Notes: generated by a model not told the origin, from the letters alone. DNA of 64,000 bases from FEB-10 sp963710645 (GCA_963710645.1 CAVQBD010000001.1:186001-250000), one strand, 5' to 3'; counted from the stretch's first letter, positions 25,990 to 35,635 are shown. Numbers and translations are program-made.

Positions 25990-27558
25990 GTGAGTCAGGA
26001 GCGGCGAATCGTCAGGCACGCCTCCCGGATGGCTGTGGTCACCCTGCTCTGTCGGGTGACTGGATACCTCCGGGACAAGGCGCTGTTTTCTGTGATAGGT
26101 GCCGGATTCCTATACGACGCCTACCGAACCGCCAATCGAATTCCAAACGCATTCCGGGGGCTGTTCGCGGAGGGGACGTTGCACGCCGCCTTTGTGCCGA
26201 CTCTGGCCCAGTTGGCGGCGCAGGACGAACGTCGCGAGGACGCGCGGGAACTCTTCAGGGGGCTCCTGGCGGTTCTGATTCTGGCTGTCGGACTGGTTGT
26301 CGCGGTGGGTATTCTGGCGTCACCGTGGCTTGTGAAGCTGTATGCGCAGGGCTTCGCCCAAACTCCGGGAAAGCTGGAGACCACGGTTCTCATGAACCGG
26401 ATCATGTTCCCGTATCTGCTGCTGATCTCCCTCGCGGCCCTCCTCCAAGCGGTGCTCAACAGCCATGAGCGCTTTCTGTTATCGGCCTCTACCCCGATGT
26501 TCTTCAACCTGACGATCGCGGGAGTCGCCTGGGCGGTGGTTCCGCGAGTCGACGACCCCGGTCCGGTGCTGGCAGTGGCCGTGCTGGTGGGTGGCGTTCT
26601 CCAATTCGCGGTTCAGGCTCCCGCAGTCCGCCGTCTTGGATTTCGGCTGACGCCATTGTGGCGGGGGGTCCGCGACCCCGCTGTCCACCGGGTGCTGCTC
26701 CTGATGCTGCCGGGGATTCCGGTGCTCGGCATCAACCAGATCAACCAGCTCATCTCGAACCGATTCGCTTCGTTCATCGAAGGCGGTGTCAGCTATACCT
26801 ACGGCGCCTACCGGGTCACCGAGCTCGTATTCGGTGCCGTGGTGGTGCAACTCACCACAGTGCTGCTCCCGGTGCTGTCGAAAGAGTTGAAAGACCGTCC
26901 CGATCGGGCCCCAATCACCCTTCTCAACACCATGTCCCTGGTCAGCTTCGTGACTCTTCCCGCCGCCGTGGTGATGGCTGTGCTGTCGGGACCGATCATC
27001 GGCCTGCTCTTTGGTGGTGGTCGCTTCAATTCTCAGGACGTGACGATCACCGGGGCGACCCTTTTCGCCTACGCCTTTTCGCTGGTTGGGACCGGGCAGG
27101 TCAAAGTGATGGCCAGTGCTTTTTTCGCCCAAAAGAACACCAAGACGCCCATGTGGGGCAGCCTTCTGGCCCTGATCATCTTCACCGCCGCATGCTGGGC
27201 GCTTGTGGGACCGCTGGGCATACCCGGCCTCGGCTGGGCGAACACGATTGCCATGATGGTGTTCGGCCTGTTCCTTACCGTGCTATACGCCATGACCTTC
27301 GGGTTCGAGGGGGCGACTCCCTGGCCGGCTCTGGTCGCGGTGCTGCGACAGGTGGTTGCGGCCACGGTGATCGGTGTGGCCCTGTGGTGGGTCGCCCCGT
27401 GGCTCGGTGCCATCGACCGAACCAGTTTGAGCGGCGCGGTCAGGCTGTTGGCGGTGCTGTTGCCGACAGGAGCAGCTTATGTCGGTTTGGTAACGGTCTT
27501 GGGAGGCCACGAACTGGCCACGGTGCTCGACACATTCAAGGGGGAAGACAAGGCGTGA
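25990..27558 (+). CDS. murJ: Lipid II flippase MurJ
   Basis: A polytopic MOP-superfamily flippase of 522 residues with 13-14 hydrophobic helices. It moves lipid II across the inner membrane for peptidoglycan synthesis. The N-terminal RVTGYLRDKALFSVIGAG and the Arg-rich NRIPNAFRGLFAEGTLHAAF loop are family hallmarks. The GTG start has a weak ribosome site; the ATG of MAVVTLL at codon 14 is an alternative. Its TGA overlaps the GTG of dtd. Confidence 0.94.
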   Translation: MSQERRIVRHASRMAVVTLLCRVTGYLRDKALFSVIGAGFLYDAYRTANRIPNAFRGLFAEGTLHAAFVPTLAQLAAQDERREDARELFRGLLAVLILAVGLVVAVGILASPWLVKLYAQGFAQTPGKLETTVLMNRIMFPYLLLISLAALLQAVLNSHERFLLSASTPMFFNLTIAGVAWAVVPRVDDPGPVLAVAVLVGGVLQFAVQAPAVRRLGFRLTPLWRGVRDPAVHRVLLLMLPGIPVLGINQINQLISNRFASFIEGGVSYTYGAYRVTELVFGAVVVQLTTVLLPVLSKELKDRPDRAPITLLNTMSLVSFVTLPAAVVMAVLSGPIIGLLFGGGRFNSQDVTITGATLFAYAFSLVGTGQVKVMASAFFAQKNTKTPMWGSLLALIIFTAACWALVGPLGIPGLGWANTIAMMVFGLFLTVLYAMTFGFEGATPWPALVAVLRQVVAATVIGVALWWVAPWLGAIDRTSLSGAVRLLAVLLPTGAAYVGLVTVLGGHELATVLDTFKGEDKA

Positions 27559-28022
27559 AGCTGGTGATTCAGCGCACTTCAGGAGCACAGGTCCGCGTCA
27601 AAGGCGAGGTTGTGGGAAGGATAGGGGTTGGGCTGGTGGTGTTGGTGGGGCTCGAGCGGGGTGACACCGAGACCCAGTTGGACCGCGCGGCTCGCCGGCT
27701 GGCGACGCTGAGAGTCTTCGAGGACGATTCGGGCAGGATGAACCGCGGCCTCGACGAGGTCGGCGGTGCGGTTCTGGCGGTTTCGCAGTTCACCCTCGCC
27801 GCGTCGATCCGCAAGGGACGGCGACCGGGTTTCGACCGGGCCATGCCCAGCGAGGAAGCTGAACCCCTATTCAACCTCTTGACCGAAAAGCTGCGTGGCG
27901 AGGGCCTGCGGGTGGAAACCGGCGTTTTTGGAGCGATGATGGAGGTTGAACTGGTCAACGACGGGCCGGTCACGCTGCTGTGGGAAGATCCCCCAACCGT
28001 CCGGTCGAAAGTTGAAAGTTGA
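27555..28022 (+). CDS. dtd: D-aminoacyl-tRNA deacylase
   Basis: Hydrolyses D-aminoacyl-tRNAs (and Gly-tRNA-Ala). The protein has 155 residues, with the active-site SQFTLAAS near 76-83 and the cross-subunit NDGPVT near 138-143 (family GP motif). The start GTG overlaps the murJ stop (GTGA). The last few codons run into heptad DNA, so the C-terminal KVES is probably repeat-derived. Confidence 0.94.
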   Translation: MKLVIQRTSGAQVRVKGEVVGRIGVGLVVLVGLERGDTETQLDRAARRLATLRVFEDDSGRMNRGLDEVGGAVLAVSQFTLAASIRKGRRPGFDRAMPSEEAEPLFNLLTEKLRGEGLRVETGVFGAMMEVELVNDGPVTLLWEDPPTVRSKVES

Positions 28023-28130
28023 AAAGGTGAAAGTCGAAAGTCGGTACACACCTGGTCGCGGCGGAAACCGCCGTTGATGGGACGACCAACTTTCGACTTT
28101 GGACTTTAGACTCTTGACTCTTGACCGGCT
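28005..28130. repeat. Inverted pair of heptad arrays between convergent dtd and ctpA
   Basis: GTCGAAA, GTTGAAA, GTTGAAA, AGGTGAAA, GTCGAAA (28006-28042) faces ACTTTCG, ACTTTGG, ACTTTAG, ACTCTTG, ACTCTTG (28091-28126). The arms are complementary over about 30 nt and would form a long imperfect hairpin. The first arm overlaps the end of dtd. Confidence 0.7.
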
Positions 28131-28143
28131 GGTTGGGCGGGGT

Positions 28144-29733
28144 CTACGAGTTCCCGTTGACCTGTTGCCAGGCCTCCCACATCCCGTCGGCGTCGGGCAG
28201 GTATTCCATCGCGGCCTGGATCTGGTCGTCGGCCTCGATGGCCTTGCGATAACCCGCGTCAAGACCGAGGACCGCGTTCAAAATTTCCACGTGAATGCCC
28301 CGAGCCACGTCACCGGACGCCAGCTCATCGGTGTGGATCGTCTCGAGCTCTTCGTCCGTCAAGATCTCCTCGTCCACGACCCATTGGAAGAACCCGTTGA
28401 GGATCTCCTCGGTCGGTTCGAACGCCATGGCGTAGGCCTCCTGCTCGGACTCCGGGACCTCCTGCAGCAGCTCCACCCCGTACCTGAAGAATGCCGTGGC
28501 GCCGTAGAGCCTCGCCACCTCGTCTGACAGGAAGCGACCGGTGACCTCCACGTCGGGTGTGATGCCGCCCCCGCCCAGCACGGTGCGACCCGCGTCGGTC
28601 TCGAAAATCTCGGAGTTGGTCTCTTCCGAGGTCCCGTTGCGGTGGGTGATGTAGTCGATGAAGGAGTCGTAGTCGCGCTGGATGCTCCGTCCGGAGGGTG
28701 TGTAGTACCTGGCGGTGGTCAGGGCCAAGCCGGTATCGCGCACGGTGTACACCGTCTGCACCAGACCCTTGCCCCAGGTCACCTCGCCCAACACGATCCC
28801 GCGGTCGTGGTCCTGGACCGCTCCGGCCACAATCTCAGATGCCGATGCGGAGCCCTCGTTGACCAGAATGATCAATGGGCCCTGGAATGGCTCGCCTCGT
28901 CCCGGGGCCAACAGGGTGGAGTTGTTCTCGGGGGTCCGTCCCCTCGTGGACACGACGAGCTGGCCCTCGTTGAGAAACGTATCTGAGATTCCCACCGCGG
29001 CGTCGAGGGGACCGCCGGGATTGTTGCGGAGGTCCAGCACCAACTTGGTCATGCCCTCCTGTTGGAGCCCTTTGATGGCCTCGAGAACTTCTCGAACGCT
29101 GGTGTTGGTGAACTCGGACAATCGAATGTAGCCCACCTCGGGCCGCAGCATGAAGGCGAATCGGACCGAGTTCTGTGGAATTCTCGCGCGGGTGATCTCG
29201 ACGTCAAAGGTCTCGCTCATTCCGGGTCGTTGGATGGTCAACAGAACCGGCGAGCCTTCTGGTCCGCGAACCTTGTCGACGACTTCGTCAAGGGTCCGCT
29301 CCTCGGTGAGCTCGCCATCCACCGCGGCGATGACGTCGCCGGTGCGAAGGCCCATGCGGGCAGCCGGGGTTCCGGCCATGGGAGCGATCACCGTGACCTT
29401 GCCGTCGCGCCGCGAGATGATGATGCCGATGCCGAAGAAGGAGCCCTCCTGGCGAGACCGCATCCGCTGAAAGGAGCGCGGATCGAGATAGTTGGAGTGA
29501 GGGTCGAGCACCTCGAGCATGCCGTGGATTCCGTCATAGACGATATCCTCGGCCTGAGTTTCCTCCGGCAACCACTCGAGCAGGCTGTTGACGATGCGAG
29601 AAGTACGGAGCACCAGGTCGGACTCTCCGTCCGGCATCGACCGCTCGCCGAAAATGGCGCCGGCAGTCATTCCAGCGATCAGTACCGCAATGGCGATGGA
29701 GACGAATCTTGGCGGCCTGTGGTTCGGGTTCAT
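28144..29733 (-). CDS. ctpA: C-terminal processing peptidase (S41, CtpA-like)
   Basis: A secreted or periplasmic serine protease of about 529 residues. An uncleaved-type signal/anchor segment spans 9-27. A PDZ domain lies near 105-190 (GIGIIISRRDGKVTV...AARMGLRTGDVI). The S41 catalytic core holds NEGSASASEIVAGA with the nucleophile Ser, and the Lys in VTWGKGLVQ completes the Ser-Lys dyad. A C-terminal helical extension of about 140 residues is longer than in E. coli Prc-like minimal cores. MNPNHRPP is the preferred start; GTG at 29787 is possible. It diverges from tatA. Confidence 0.92.
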   Translation of the reverse strand: MNPNHRPPRFVSIAIAVLIAGMTAGAIFGERSMPDGESDLVLRTSRIVNSLLEWLPEETQAEDIVYDGIHGMLEVLDPHSNYLDPRSFQRMRSRQEGSFFGIGIIISRRDGKVTVIAPMAGTPAARMGLRTGDVIAAVDGELTEERTLDEVVDKVRGPEGSPVLLTIQRPGMSETFDVEITRARIPQNSVRFAFMLRPEVGYIRLSEFTNTSVREVLEAIKGLQQEGMTKLVLDLRNNPGGPLDAAVGISDTFLNEGQLVVSTRGRTPENNSTLLAPGRGEPFQGPLIILVNEGSASASEIVAGAVQDHDRGIVLGEVTWGKGLVQTVYTVRDTGLALTTARYYTPSGRSIQRDYDSFIDYITHRNGTSEETNSEIFETDAGRTVLGGGGITPDVEVTGRFLSDEVARLYGATAFFRYGVELLQEVPESEQEAYAMAFEPTEEILNGFFQWVVDEEILTDEELETIHTDELASGDVARGIHVEILNAVLGLDAGYRKAIEADDQIQAAMEYLPDADGMWEAWQQVNGNS

Positions 29734-29853
29734 CAATTTTGACGGCTCCCATCCGTTCTTCACTGAAGAGAACTGTATCGGAGTCACGATCTAATCCCAA
29801 GTCGGGTGATTTGGCTGGGGTCGCACCATTCTCGTTCCCGAAGGAACTTTCAA

Positions 29854-29972
29854 GTGAATAGTGAATAGCGAATAGTGAATAGCGAATAGTGAATAGCGAA
29901 TAGTGAATAGTGAATAGTGAACAGTCCTCCACCCATCGGCTGTGGGTTCTATTCACTATTCACTATTCACTC
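29854..29972. repeat. Inverted GTGAATA heptad arrays in the ctpA-tatA divergent gap
   Basis: Nine or ten GTGAATA/GCGAATA units alternate at 29854-29922. After a 26-nt loop the complementary CTATTCA units follow at 29949-29972. The stem would be about 24 bp. It occupies the shared upstream region of two divergent export-related genes. Confidence 0.8.
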
Positions 29973-30088
29973 TTCCATACAACCCACAACCCGCCGTCGG
30001 GCACGGACTCGGACTCGGACTCGGAAGCGGCAGGGCCACGAAACACCGCGCCGGCGCGATTCGTCATATACTGAACGCGGAGGTGGGT

Positions 30089-30400
30089 TTGTTCGGTCCC
30101 CTGGGCGTGCCTGAAGTCATCCTGGTTTTCGTGGTGGCGTTGCTGTTGTTCGGCCCGCGCAAGATGCCGCAGATCGGCCGCTCGCTCGGCCGGGCGCTGG
30201 GTGAGTTCCGAAGAGCTTCGAACGACTTCAAACGGACGATCGAGGACGAGGTTGCTGCCGAGGATATCCGCGAAGTCCAAAGGGACCTGCAGGAGATCCG
30301 ATCGGTGGGCCGTGATGTCCTCAAGGACACCGCTGGGATCACGGACACGACCGCGCCAACGACCGCCACGCCAGACACCAAGGAGCAGGAGTCGAAGTGA
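30089..30400 (+). CDS. tatA: Twin-arginine translocase subunit TatA/TatB family
   Basis: A small Tat component of 103 residues: an N-terminal membrane helix (VPEVILVFVVALLLFGPRK), a glycine-proline hinge (FGPRKMPQIGRSLGRALGEFRR), then a long amphipathic and acidic helix (about 35-80) and a Thr/Pro tail. The TTG start is 5 nt from GGAGG and gives the classic MFGPLG N-terminus; GTG at 30083 is an alternative. It overlaps tatC by 4 bp. A/B type cannot be settled, and with no second copy here one protein may serve both roles. Confidence 0.92.
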   Translation: MFGPLGVPEVILVFVVALLLFGPRKMPQIGRSLGRALGEFRRASNDFKRTIEDEVAAEDIREVQRDLQEIRSVGRDVLKDTAGITDTTAPTTATPDTKEQESK

Positions 30401-31170
30401 CGTCGGCCGATCCGGAGCTGACGGGCCGCGGTGAGGAGGGTGAAGAGCTCCCGCGGATGACGTTGCTCGACCATCTCGACGAACTCCGCCGCAGAATCTC
30501 CCACTCGGTGGCGGCGCTGCTCCTCGCGTTTTTGGCGTGCTGGTATTTCTCGCCGAAGATTTTCGGTTGGCTCGAACGGCCGATCATCGACGCGTTGCCG
30601 GAGGGCGATCAGCTCGCCTTTACGGATCTCGCGGGCCCGTTCATGCTCTATATCAAAGTCGCACTCCTGGCCTCGATCTTCGTCTGCGCTCCATTCCTTC
30701 TGTTCCAGGTTTGGTTGTTTATCCGTCCCGGCTTGTACAAGAAGGAACGGCGGCTTGCGGTGCCCTTCGTGGTTTTCACCAGCGCCTTCTTCGTTTTGGG
30801 TGGATATTTCGGTTACAAGATCGCCTTCCCGATGGTGGTCCGTTTCCTTCTGGGGGTGGGTGAGAACTTCAAACAGGTCGTGACCATCCAGGCCTACTTC
30901 TCCATGATGACCAAGATTCTGCTCGGCCTCGGGCTGGTCTTCGAGATGCCAATGCTGATTTTCTTCCTGGCACGGCTCGGGATTGTCTCCGCGAGACAGC
31001 TCATCAAGTGGTTTCGATGGGCTGTGCTGTGCATCTTCATTGTGGCGGCCATCATCACCCCTACGCCCGATGTGGCAACTCAGACTGTATTCGCCGTGCC
31101 GATGATCCTGCTCTATCTTCTCGGGATAGGCGTGGCGGCCATTTTCGGCACCAAAAAAGACCAGGAGTGA
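30397..31170 (+). CDS. tatC: Sec-independent protein translocase TatC
   Basis: Signal-peptide receptor of the Tat system, 257 residues with six membrane helices. The conserved cytoplasmic N-terminus MTLLDHLDELRRRI contains the acidic residue that recognises the RR motif. FIRPGLYKKERR in the second cytoplasmic loop and AIITPTPDVATQ near the end are family marks. The GTG start overlaps the tatA stop (GTGA). TatA-TatC without a separate TatB gene is a minimal system. Confidence 0.96.
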   Translation: MTSADPELTGRGEEGEELPRMTLLDHLDELRRRISHSVAALLLAFLACWYFSPKIFGWLERPIIDALPEGDQLAFTDLAGPFMLYIKVALLASIFVCAPFLLFQVWLFIRPGLYKKERRLAVPFVVFTSAFFVLGGYFGYKIAFPMVVRFLLGVGENFKQVVTIQAYFSMMTKILLGLGLVFEMPMLIFFLARLGIVSARQLIKWFRWAVLCIFIVAAIITPTPDVATQTVFAVPMILLYLLGIGVAAIFGTKKDQE

Positions 31171-31181
31171 GCTGATCCAAA

Positions 31182-31796
31182 ATGTCCGAAACCAATAGCG
31201 ACGTTTCCTGGGAAGCCACGTGGGAGGTGGAGTTTCCGGCCACGAGCCGTGAGGAGCTGCTGCTTGCCATGGTGGTTCGCGATCTGCTCCACGGGGCCTC
31301 GTTCGACGTGGAAGCCGAAGAGCCCGGCGGCGGTGACCTCGCCCTCGACTACGTGGCCGGCGACGAGATCGACGGCGAAGGCTACATTCTACTGGTGACG
31401 GTGGAAGTGACTGGGTCCCGACAGGCTGAGACAGTCCAGGGAATCACCGAGCAGCTGATCGAACAGCTCGTCGATGAGGCCGAGGAGCTTGTGGGTGAGG
31501 GTCAGTTATTGGCCGCGGTCCCGCTTGACGATGTGGTCTTCAAACCGGTGCCGGAGGACGAGGAGCGTTGGGACCTCGTGGTGGCGGATTGGCTGGCACC
31601 GGACGGCGCCGTGGTGCCCTACGGCTTCAGGCCGTTCAGGACGGTGGACGGCGAGCCGTGGCCGGGCAATCAGGACCTGGACGGCCACGGACGAATCGTG
31701 GCGGTGCCCTTCGACGGTCAGCTCCATCTTTTTGCTATTCCCGCCCCTGCGGCTGACGATGATCTCTCGCCGGACAGTCTGCCGATTCTGTCCTGA
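31182..31796 (+). CDS. Hypothetical acidic protein after tatC
   Basis: A 204-residue soluble protein, very rich in Glu and Asp, with no signal peptide or membrane helix and no family I recognise. The N-terminal half (SREELLLAMVVRDLLHGASF...) looks alpha/beta. The C-terminal half has WDLVVADWLAPDGAVVPYGFRPFRT. It starts 11 bp after tatC, so co-transcription is likely, and it precedes the separately promoted rplS gene. Confidence 0.7.
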   Translation: MSETNSDVSWEATWEVEFPATSREELLLAMVVRDLLHGASFDVEAEEPGGGDLALDYVAGDEIDGEGYILLVTVEVTGSRQAETVQGITEQLIEQLVDEAEELVGEGQLLAAVPLDDVVFKPVPEDEERWDLVVADWLAPDGAVVPYGFRPFRTVDGEPWPGNQDLDGHGRIVAVPFDGQLHLFAIPAPAADDDLSPDSLPILS

Positions 31797-31870
31797 AATC
31801 ATCGGCCGGAGTTAAACGATCCGCGACGGACCTCGGTGAGGGTTTGGAGAACGGGTCGCAAAGGAACCTC

Positions 31871-31899
31871 TTGCCCGTGCGATCAAAGCTGTGTATACT
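31871..31899 (+). promoter_or_regulatory. Sigma-70-type promoter of rplS
   Basis: TTGCCC (31871-31876) and TATACT (31894-31899) are separated by 17 bp. This predicts a 5' leader of about 50 nt before the TTGGAGG ribosome site of rplS. No L19-type autoregulatory fold is obvious in that leader. Confidence 0.7.
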
Positions 31900-31956
31900 T
31901 CGCGCCCTTGTGGGGGCGGTGCGTGTCGTCTCCCTATTTCCTTGGAGGCAATCAAG

Positions 31957-32307
31957 ATGGACCTCATCCGAGAAGTGACGTCCGAGTATCTGAAGACTGA
32001 CATTCCCGATTTTCGTTCGGGTGACAACGTGAAGGTCCATGTTCGCCTCAAAGAGGGCGAGAAAGAACGTATCCAGATCTTCGAGGGTCTGGTGATTGCC
32101 CGCAAGAACGGCGGCGTCTCGGAGACCTTCACGGTTCGCAAGATCTCTTCCGGCATCGGTGTGGAGCGGACCTTCCCGCTGCATTCTCCGACCGTGGCAA
32201 AGGTGGAGGTTTCGCGGCGTGGTCGGGTGCGACGGGCCAAGCTCTACTACATCCGCGGCCTGCGCGGCAAGGCGGCGCGAATCAAAGAGCGGGCCAGGGT
32301 CCACTAG
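31957..32307 (+). CDS. rplS: 50S ribosomal protein L19
   Basis: L19 lies at the 30S-50S interface. Its 116 residues are standard length, with the conserved core FRSGDNVKVHVRLKEGEKER and the basic C-terminal segment VRRAKLYYIRGLRGKAARIKE. The ATG has TTGGAGG nine bases upstream. The usual neighbours rpsP, rimM and trmD are absent here; rnhB follows after 16 bp. Confidence 0.98.
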   Translation: MDLIREVTSEYLKTDIPDFRSGDNVKVHVRLKEGEKERIQIFEGLVIARKNGGVSETFTVRKISSGIGVERTFPLHSPTVAKVEVSRRGRVRRAKLYYIRGLRGKAARIKERARVH

Positions 32308-32323
32308 TCCGGCGTCTGCCCCC

Positions 32324-32932
32324 ATGCGGCGGACCGCCCTCGGAGCCAAAGACCGGACGATTCTCAATACGGCTGCTCAGGTTGTTGGTGTTGACGAAGT
32401 GGGTCGTGGCTGCCTCGCCGGACCGGTGGTGGTGTGCGGGGTGGCCTTCGGGAGCATTCCAAGAAATCCGCTGATTCAGGACTCGAAATCCCTCACCGCT
32501 CGGCAGCGGGAGCGGGCCGCCATTTGGGTCACCGGCAACTGCAGTGATTGGATGGTACTTGAAGTGTGGCCCGAGGTGATCGACCGGATCAACATTCTCG
32601 AGGCGGTACGGTTGGCCATGCGCGCAACGGTGATGGTTCTTGCGCAACCCGGTACGATTGCGGTGGTGGATCACGTCGAGCTGGGGCCGACGACTTGCCC
32701 GGTCCGAGCGTTGCCGAAGGCCGATACTGACTTCTTCTGCGTTGCCGCCGCCTCTGTCGTGGCAAAGGTCCACCGTGATCGACTGATGCTGGACCTGTCC
32801 AGAAACCACCCACTTTGGGGTTGGTCGAAAAACAAGGGTTACGGCACAGTCCAACATCGCAAAGCCCTCGAAAAGCACGGCCCCAGTTACGTTCACCGCT
32901 CATCGTTCAGGTGGTCTCCTGTGCTACCATAA
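32324..32932 (+). CDS. rnhB: Ribonuclease HII
   Basis: Removes ribonucleotides from RNA-DNA hybrids. The protein has 202 residues. Metal-binding acidic residues sit in VGVDEVGRG (D24, E25) and VVDHVELG (near 120), followed by KADTDFFCVAAASVVAKVHRD with the last catalytic Asp region. The KNKGYGT motif near the C-terminus (NKGYGTVQHRKALEKHG) is typical. The chosen ATG follows rplS by 16 bp; the open frame upstream overlaps rplS and is not coding. Confidence 0.95.
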   Translation: MRRTALGAKDRTILNTAAQVVGVDEVGRGCLAGPVVVCGVAFGSIPRNPLIQDSKSLTARQRERAAIWVTGNCSDWMVLEVWPEVIDRINILEAVRLAMRATVMVLAQPGTIAVVDHVELGPTTCPVRALPKADTDFFCVAAASVVAKVHRDRLMLDLSRNHPLWGWSKNKGYGTVQHRKALEKHGPSYVHRSSFRWSPVLP

Positions 32933-32960
32933 AGCTGCCAATGATGGCGATGGGAGAGGT

Positions 32961-35510
32961 ATGGCCGCACGACGGGACAAGATCCTGAAAGATGCCGAAA
33001 AGCTTGTCCAGAAGGGCAAGATCGATCAGGCGATCATAGAGTACGAGAAGGTCCTCAAGCAGACCCCGGCTGATGCGAACACCATCAACAAGGTCGGGGA
33101 TCTCTACGGTCGGATCGGACAAGTTGATCGGGCGATCGAGCTGTATGAGCGCATCGCAGAACACTTCACCCAGGACGGATTCACAACAAAGGCCATCGCC
33201 ATCCTCAAGAAGATCAATCGCCTGGATCCGCAGCGGTTGGATATTTTCGACAAGCTTGCCGAACTCTACATTCAGCAGGGCCTCGTTGTGGAGGCCAAGA
33301 ACCAGTACCAGATTCTGGCCGACTGGTATTCGAAGGCCGGGGATCACGATCGTGCGGTGGACACCCATCGCAAGCTGGTTCAATTGGACCCTGGCAACCA
33401 TATGGCCCACCTCCGGCTGGCCGACCTCCTGATCCAAAAGGGCGAGGCCGAGCAGGCCATCGAGGTCTATGACCGGCTGGGGCGCGTCCTGCTCGAGCGC
33501 AATAGGCTCGACGAGGCCGAACGGTTGTACCGTCACGCCCTCGAACAGAAGCCGCCTCAGGGTGAGTTCGTGGTGCCGTTGTGCGATGCGCTCCTGGAGT
33601 CCGGGAGGAACCCGGTTGCCCGGGAGTTTCTGGATGCGGCATTCGAGATATCGCCAAACTCCTACGCCCTGCAATCGTTGAAAGTCAGAACCCACCTCCG
33701 GTTTGGTGAGGCAGACGAAGCCCTGGAGCTCGCCCACAGCGTGGTTCAGACCAGACCCGACGATGCTCTGGCCCGCACACTGCTCGGCAGAGCCCAACTC
33801 CAGATCAACAAACACGCCGAGGCGTTGGAAACCCTCTTGCCCGCCGGCGAGGACCTGGTCGCGAATGGTGAGTTCGCGGTGGCGCAGGGCGTAGCAAACG
33901 AATTGCGCGAGGCATTTCCGGAGGACCGGAGGGTTCTGACCCTGACCGTACGGGCCTATCGAAATACAGCGGATCAAGAAAAGCTGCACGAGATGATGAT
34001 GCAGCTTGCAAATCTCCAGGCGGAAGCCGGAGAACAAGAACTGGCCCAGCGGCTCTACATGGACGTGCTTCGGGCCGATCCAAGCCACGACGCCGCCCGA
34101 AAACGGCTCGCAGAACTCCAGAACGTCGAACCCAACCAGGTGAAGATCACGCCGGAAGAAAAGGACGACGACGATGTTCCGGAGATCGTCGAAGTCGATG
34201 CTCCCGAGCTGACCGGTGCCGGCCGGCCCGCCGAAGGTGAGTTCCAGCCTGAGGAGCGCCTCAACGAGGCCAAGGTCTTCGCCAAGTATGGCCTGTTGGA
34301 CAAGGCGGTGGCTCATCTCGAGGAGATCCTCGAACACGCTCCCGATCACGTCGAGGCCCGCCAAAACCTCATCGATCTCAACCTGGACCGCGGCGATTCA
34401 GATGGGGCGTACAAGGCTGCAAAACCCCTCTACGAGATCTTCACCAGGAACGACAACAAGGAGGCCCTCGCCAAGTTGGTGTCGTTGGTCCCGGCGCTGG
34501 CACGCGGGGCGGTTTCGAAGTCGGCAGCCGATCTCCACGACGAGGTGATCATCCTCGACCTCGACGAGGAGCTCGAACCGCTGGCGGAAGCGATGGAAGC
34601 CGGGATCGCGACCGAGGACGATGCTGTTGTCATCGACCTCGACGCGGTGGGGGCCGAAACTCCCGAACAACCTGAGCAGCCGGCGATCGAAGAGGGTCAG
34701 CCGCAGGACGAGCCCGTGGAGGCCACTCCCAGCGAGCCGGAACCGACCGAGTCCGAGGGGCCGGCCCCGCCGGACACAGACCTTGAACAGCTGGATCTGT
34801 TCATCGAACAGGATCTCCATGTGGATGCGATTCGCCTCCTGGGCCGGCTCGAAAGCGAATACGCCGGCCACCCGGAGGTGGTGGACCGCCGGATGCAGTT
34901 GAAGGCCAAGGGCGTCCTCTTGGAAGAGGTCGTCGCGGTGACCAGCCAGGGTCCCGAACAGCTCTTTGCCGACGAGGAGGAGTCGTTCGTCGACCTGGCC
35001 AAGGAGTTGGAGGAGGAGCTCGCCGAGGAAGAGGCCATGGTCGAAGAGGCCACCGGCCAGGGCAAGGAGGAGGCCATCCTCGAGGAGGTCTTCCGCGAGT
35101 TTCAGAAGGGTGTCCAGGAACAGCTTTCCGAAGAGGATTCCGACACCCACTTCAACCTCGGTATCGCCTACAAGGAGATGGGGCTGCTGCCCGAGGCGAT
35201 TCGTGAGTTCCAGGTGTCGTCTCGAAGTCCGGACCTGTTCGTTGAATGCTGCTCGATGATCGGCGTCTGTTTCATGGAGCAGGGCATGTGGACGCAGGCC
35301 GCCGAGTGGTACGAAAAGGCCCTGGGCGCTCCGAACCTCGCGCCCGAGGCGGAGTTGGCCCTGCGTTACGATCTGGCGGCTTCGTTCGAGTCCGCCGGCG
35401 ATCTCGAGCGGGCGGTGGACGTCTACCAGGAGGTCGTGGCGCTCAATCCGGGCTACCGTGACGTCTCCAGTCGGTTGGATATTTTGTGCGAGGGCGGACC
35501 GGCCAACTGA
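32961..35510 (+). CDS. Large TPR-repeat protein
   Basis: An 849-residue cytoplasmic protein built from tetratricopeptide repeats. Units such as DQAIIEYEKVLKQTP and VDRAIELYERIAEHF run from residue 20 to about 480, and a second block (about 715-845) begins SDTHFNLGIAYKEMG. Between them is a strongly acidic linker (about 500-720, many Glu and Asp, with EEPVEATPSEPEPTESEGP-like stretches). No signal peptide or enzymatic domain is seen. GGGAGAGG precedes the ATG. A scaffold role is likely but the partners are unknown. It follows rnhB by 28 bp. Confidence 0.85.
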   Translation: MAARRDKILKDAEKLVQKGKIDQAIIEYEKVLKQTPADANTINKVGDLYGRIGQVDRAIELYERIAEHFTQDGFTTKAIAILKKINRLDPQRLDIFDKLAELYIQQGLVVEAKNQYQILADWYSKAGDHDRAVDTHRKLVQLDPGNHMAHLRLADLLIQKGEAEQAIEVYDRLGRVLLERNRLDEAERLYRHALEQKPPQGEFVVPLCDALLESGRNPVAREFLDAAFEISPNSYALQSLKVRTHLRFGEADEALELAHSVVQTRPDDALARTLLGRAQLQINKHAEALETLLPAGEDLVANGEFAVAQGVANELREAFPEDRRVLTLTVRAYRNTADQEKLHEMMMQLANLQAEAGEQELAQRLYMDVLRADPSHDAARKRLAELQNVEPNQVKITPEEKDDDDVPEIVEVDAPELTGAGRPAEGEFQPEERLNEAKVFAKYGLLDKAVAHLEEILEHAPDHVEARQNLIDLNLDRGDSDGAYKAAKPLYEIFTRNDNKEALAKLVSLVPALARGAVSKSAADLHDEVIILDLDEELEPLAEAMEAGIATEDDAVVIDLDAVGAETPEQPEQPAIEEGQPQDEPVEATPSEPEPTESEGPAPPDTDLEQLDLFIEQDLHVDAIRLLGRLESEYAGHPEVVDRRMQLKAKGVLLEEVVAVTSQGPEQLFADEEESFVDLAKELEEELAEEEAMVEEATGQGKEEAILEEVFREFQKGVQEQLSEEDSDTHFNLGIAYKEMGLLPEAIREFQVSSRSPDLFVECCSMIGVCFMEQGMWTQAAEWYEKALGAPNLAPEAELALRYDLAASFESAGDLERAVDVYQEVVALNPGYRDVSSRLDILCEGGPAN

Positions 35511-35523
35511 CCACGCGCCTGGT

Positions 35524-35635
35524 CACAAGTCGAAAGTCCGAAGTCGAATGTCCAAAGTCGCAAGTCCAAAGTCACAAGTCGACAGGCCCCGTCCGTGACT
35601 TTCGACTCTGGACCTTCGACCTTCGACTCCCAGCG
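35524..35635. repeat. Inverted pair of GTC-type heptad arrays between convergent genes
   Basis: Nine units in register (GTCACAA, GTCGAAA, GTCCGAA, GTCGAAT, GTCCAAA, GTCGCAA, GTCCAAA, GTCACAA, GTCGACA) are followed after 8 nt by complementary GACTTTC, GACTCTG, GACCTTC, GACCTTC, GACTCCC. The block could end transcription from both the TPR gene and nth. Confidence 0.75.
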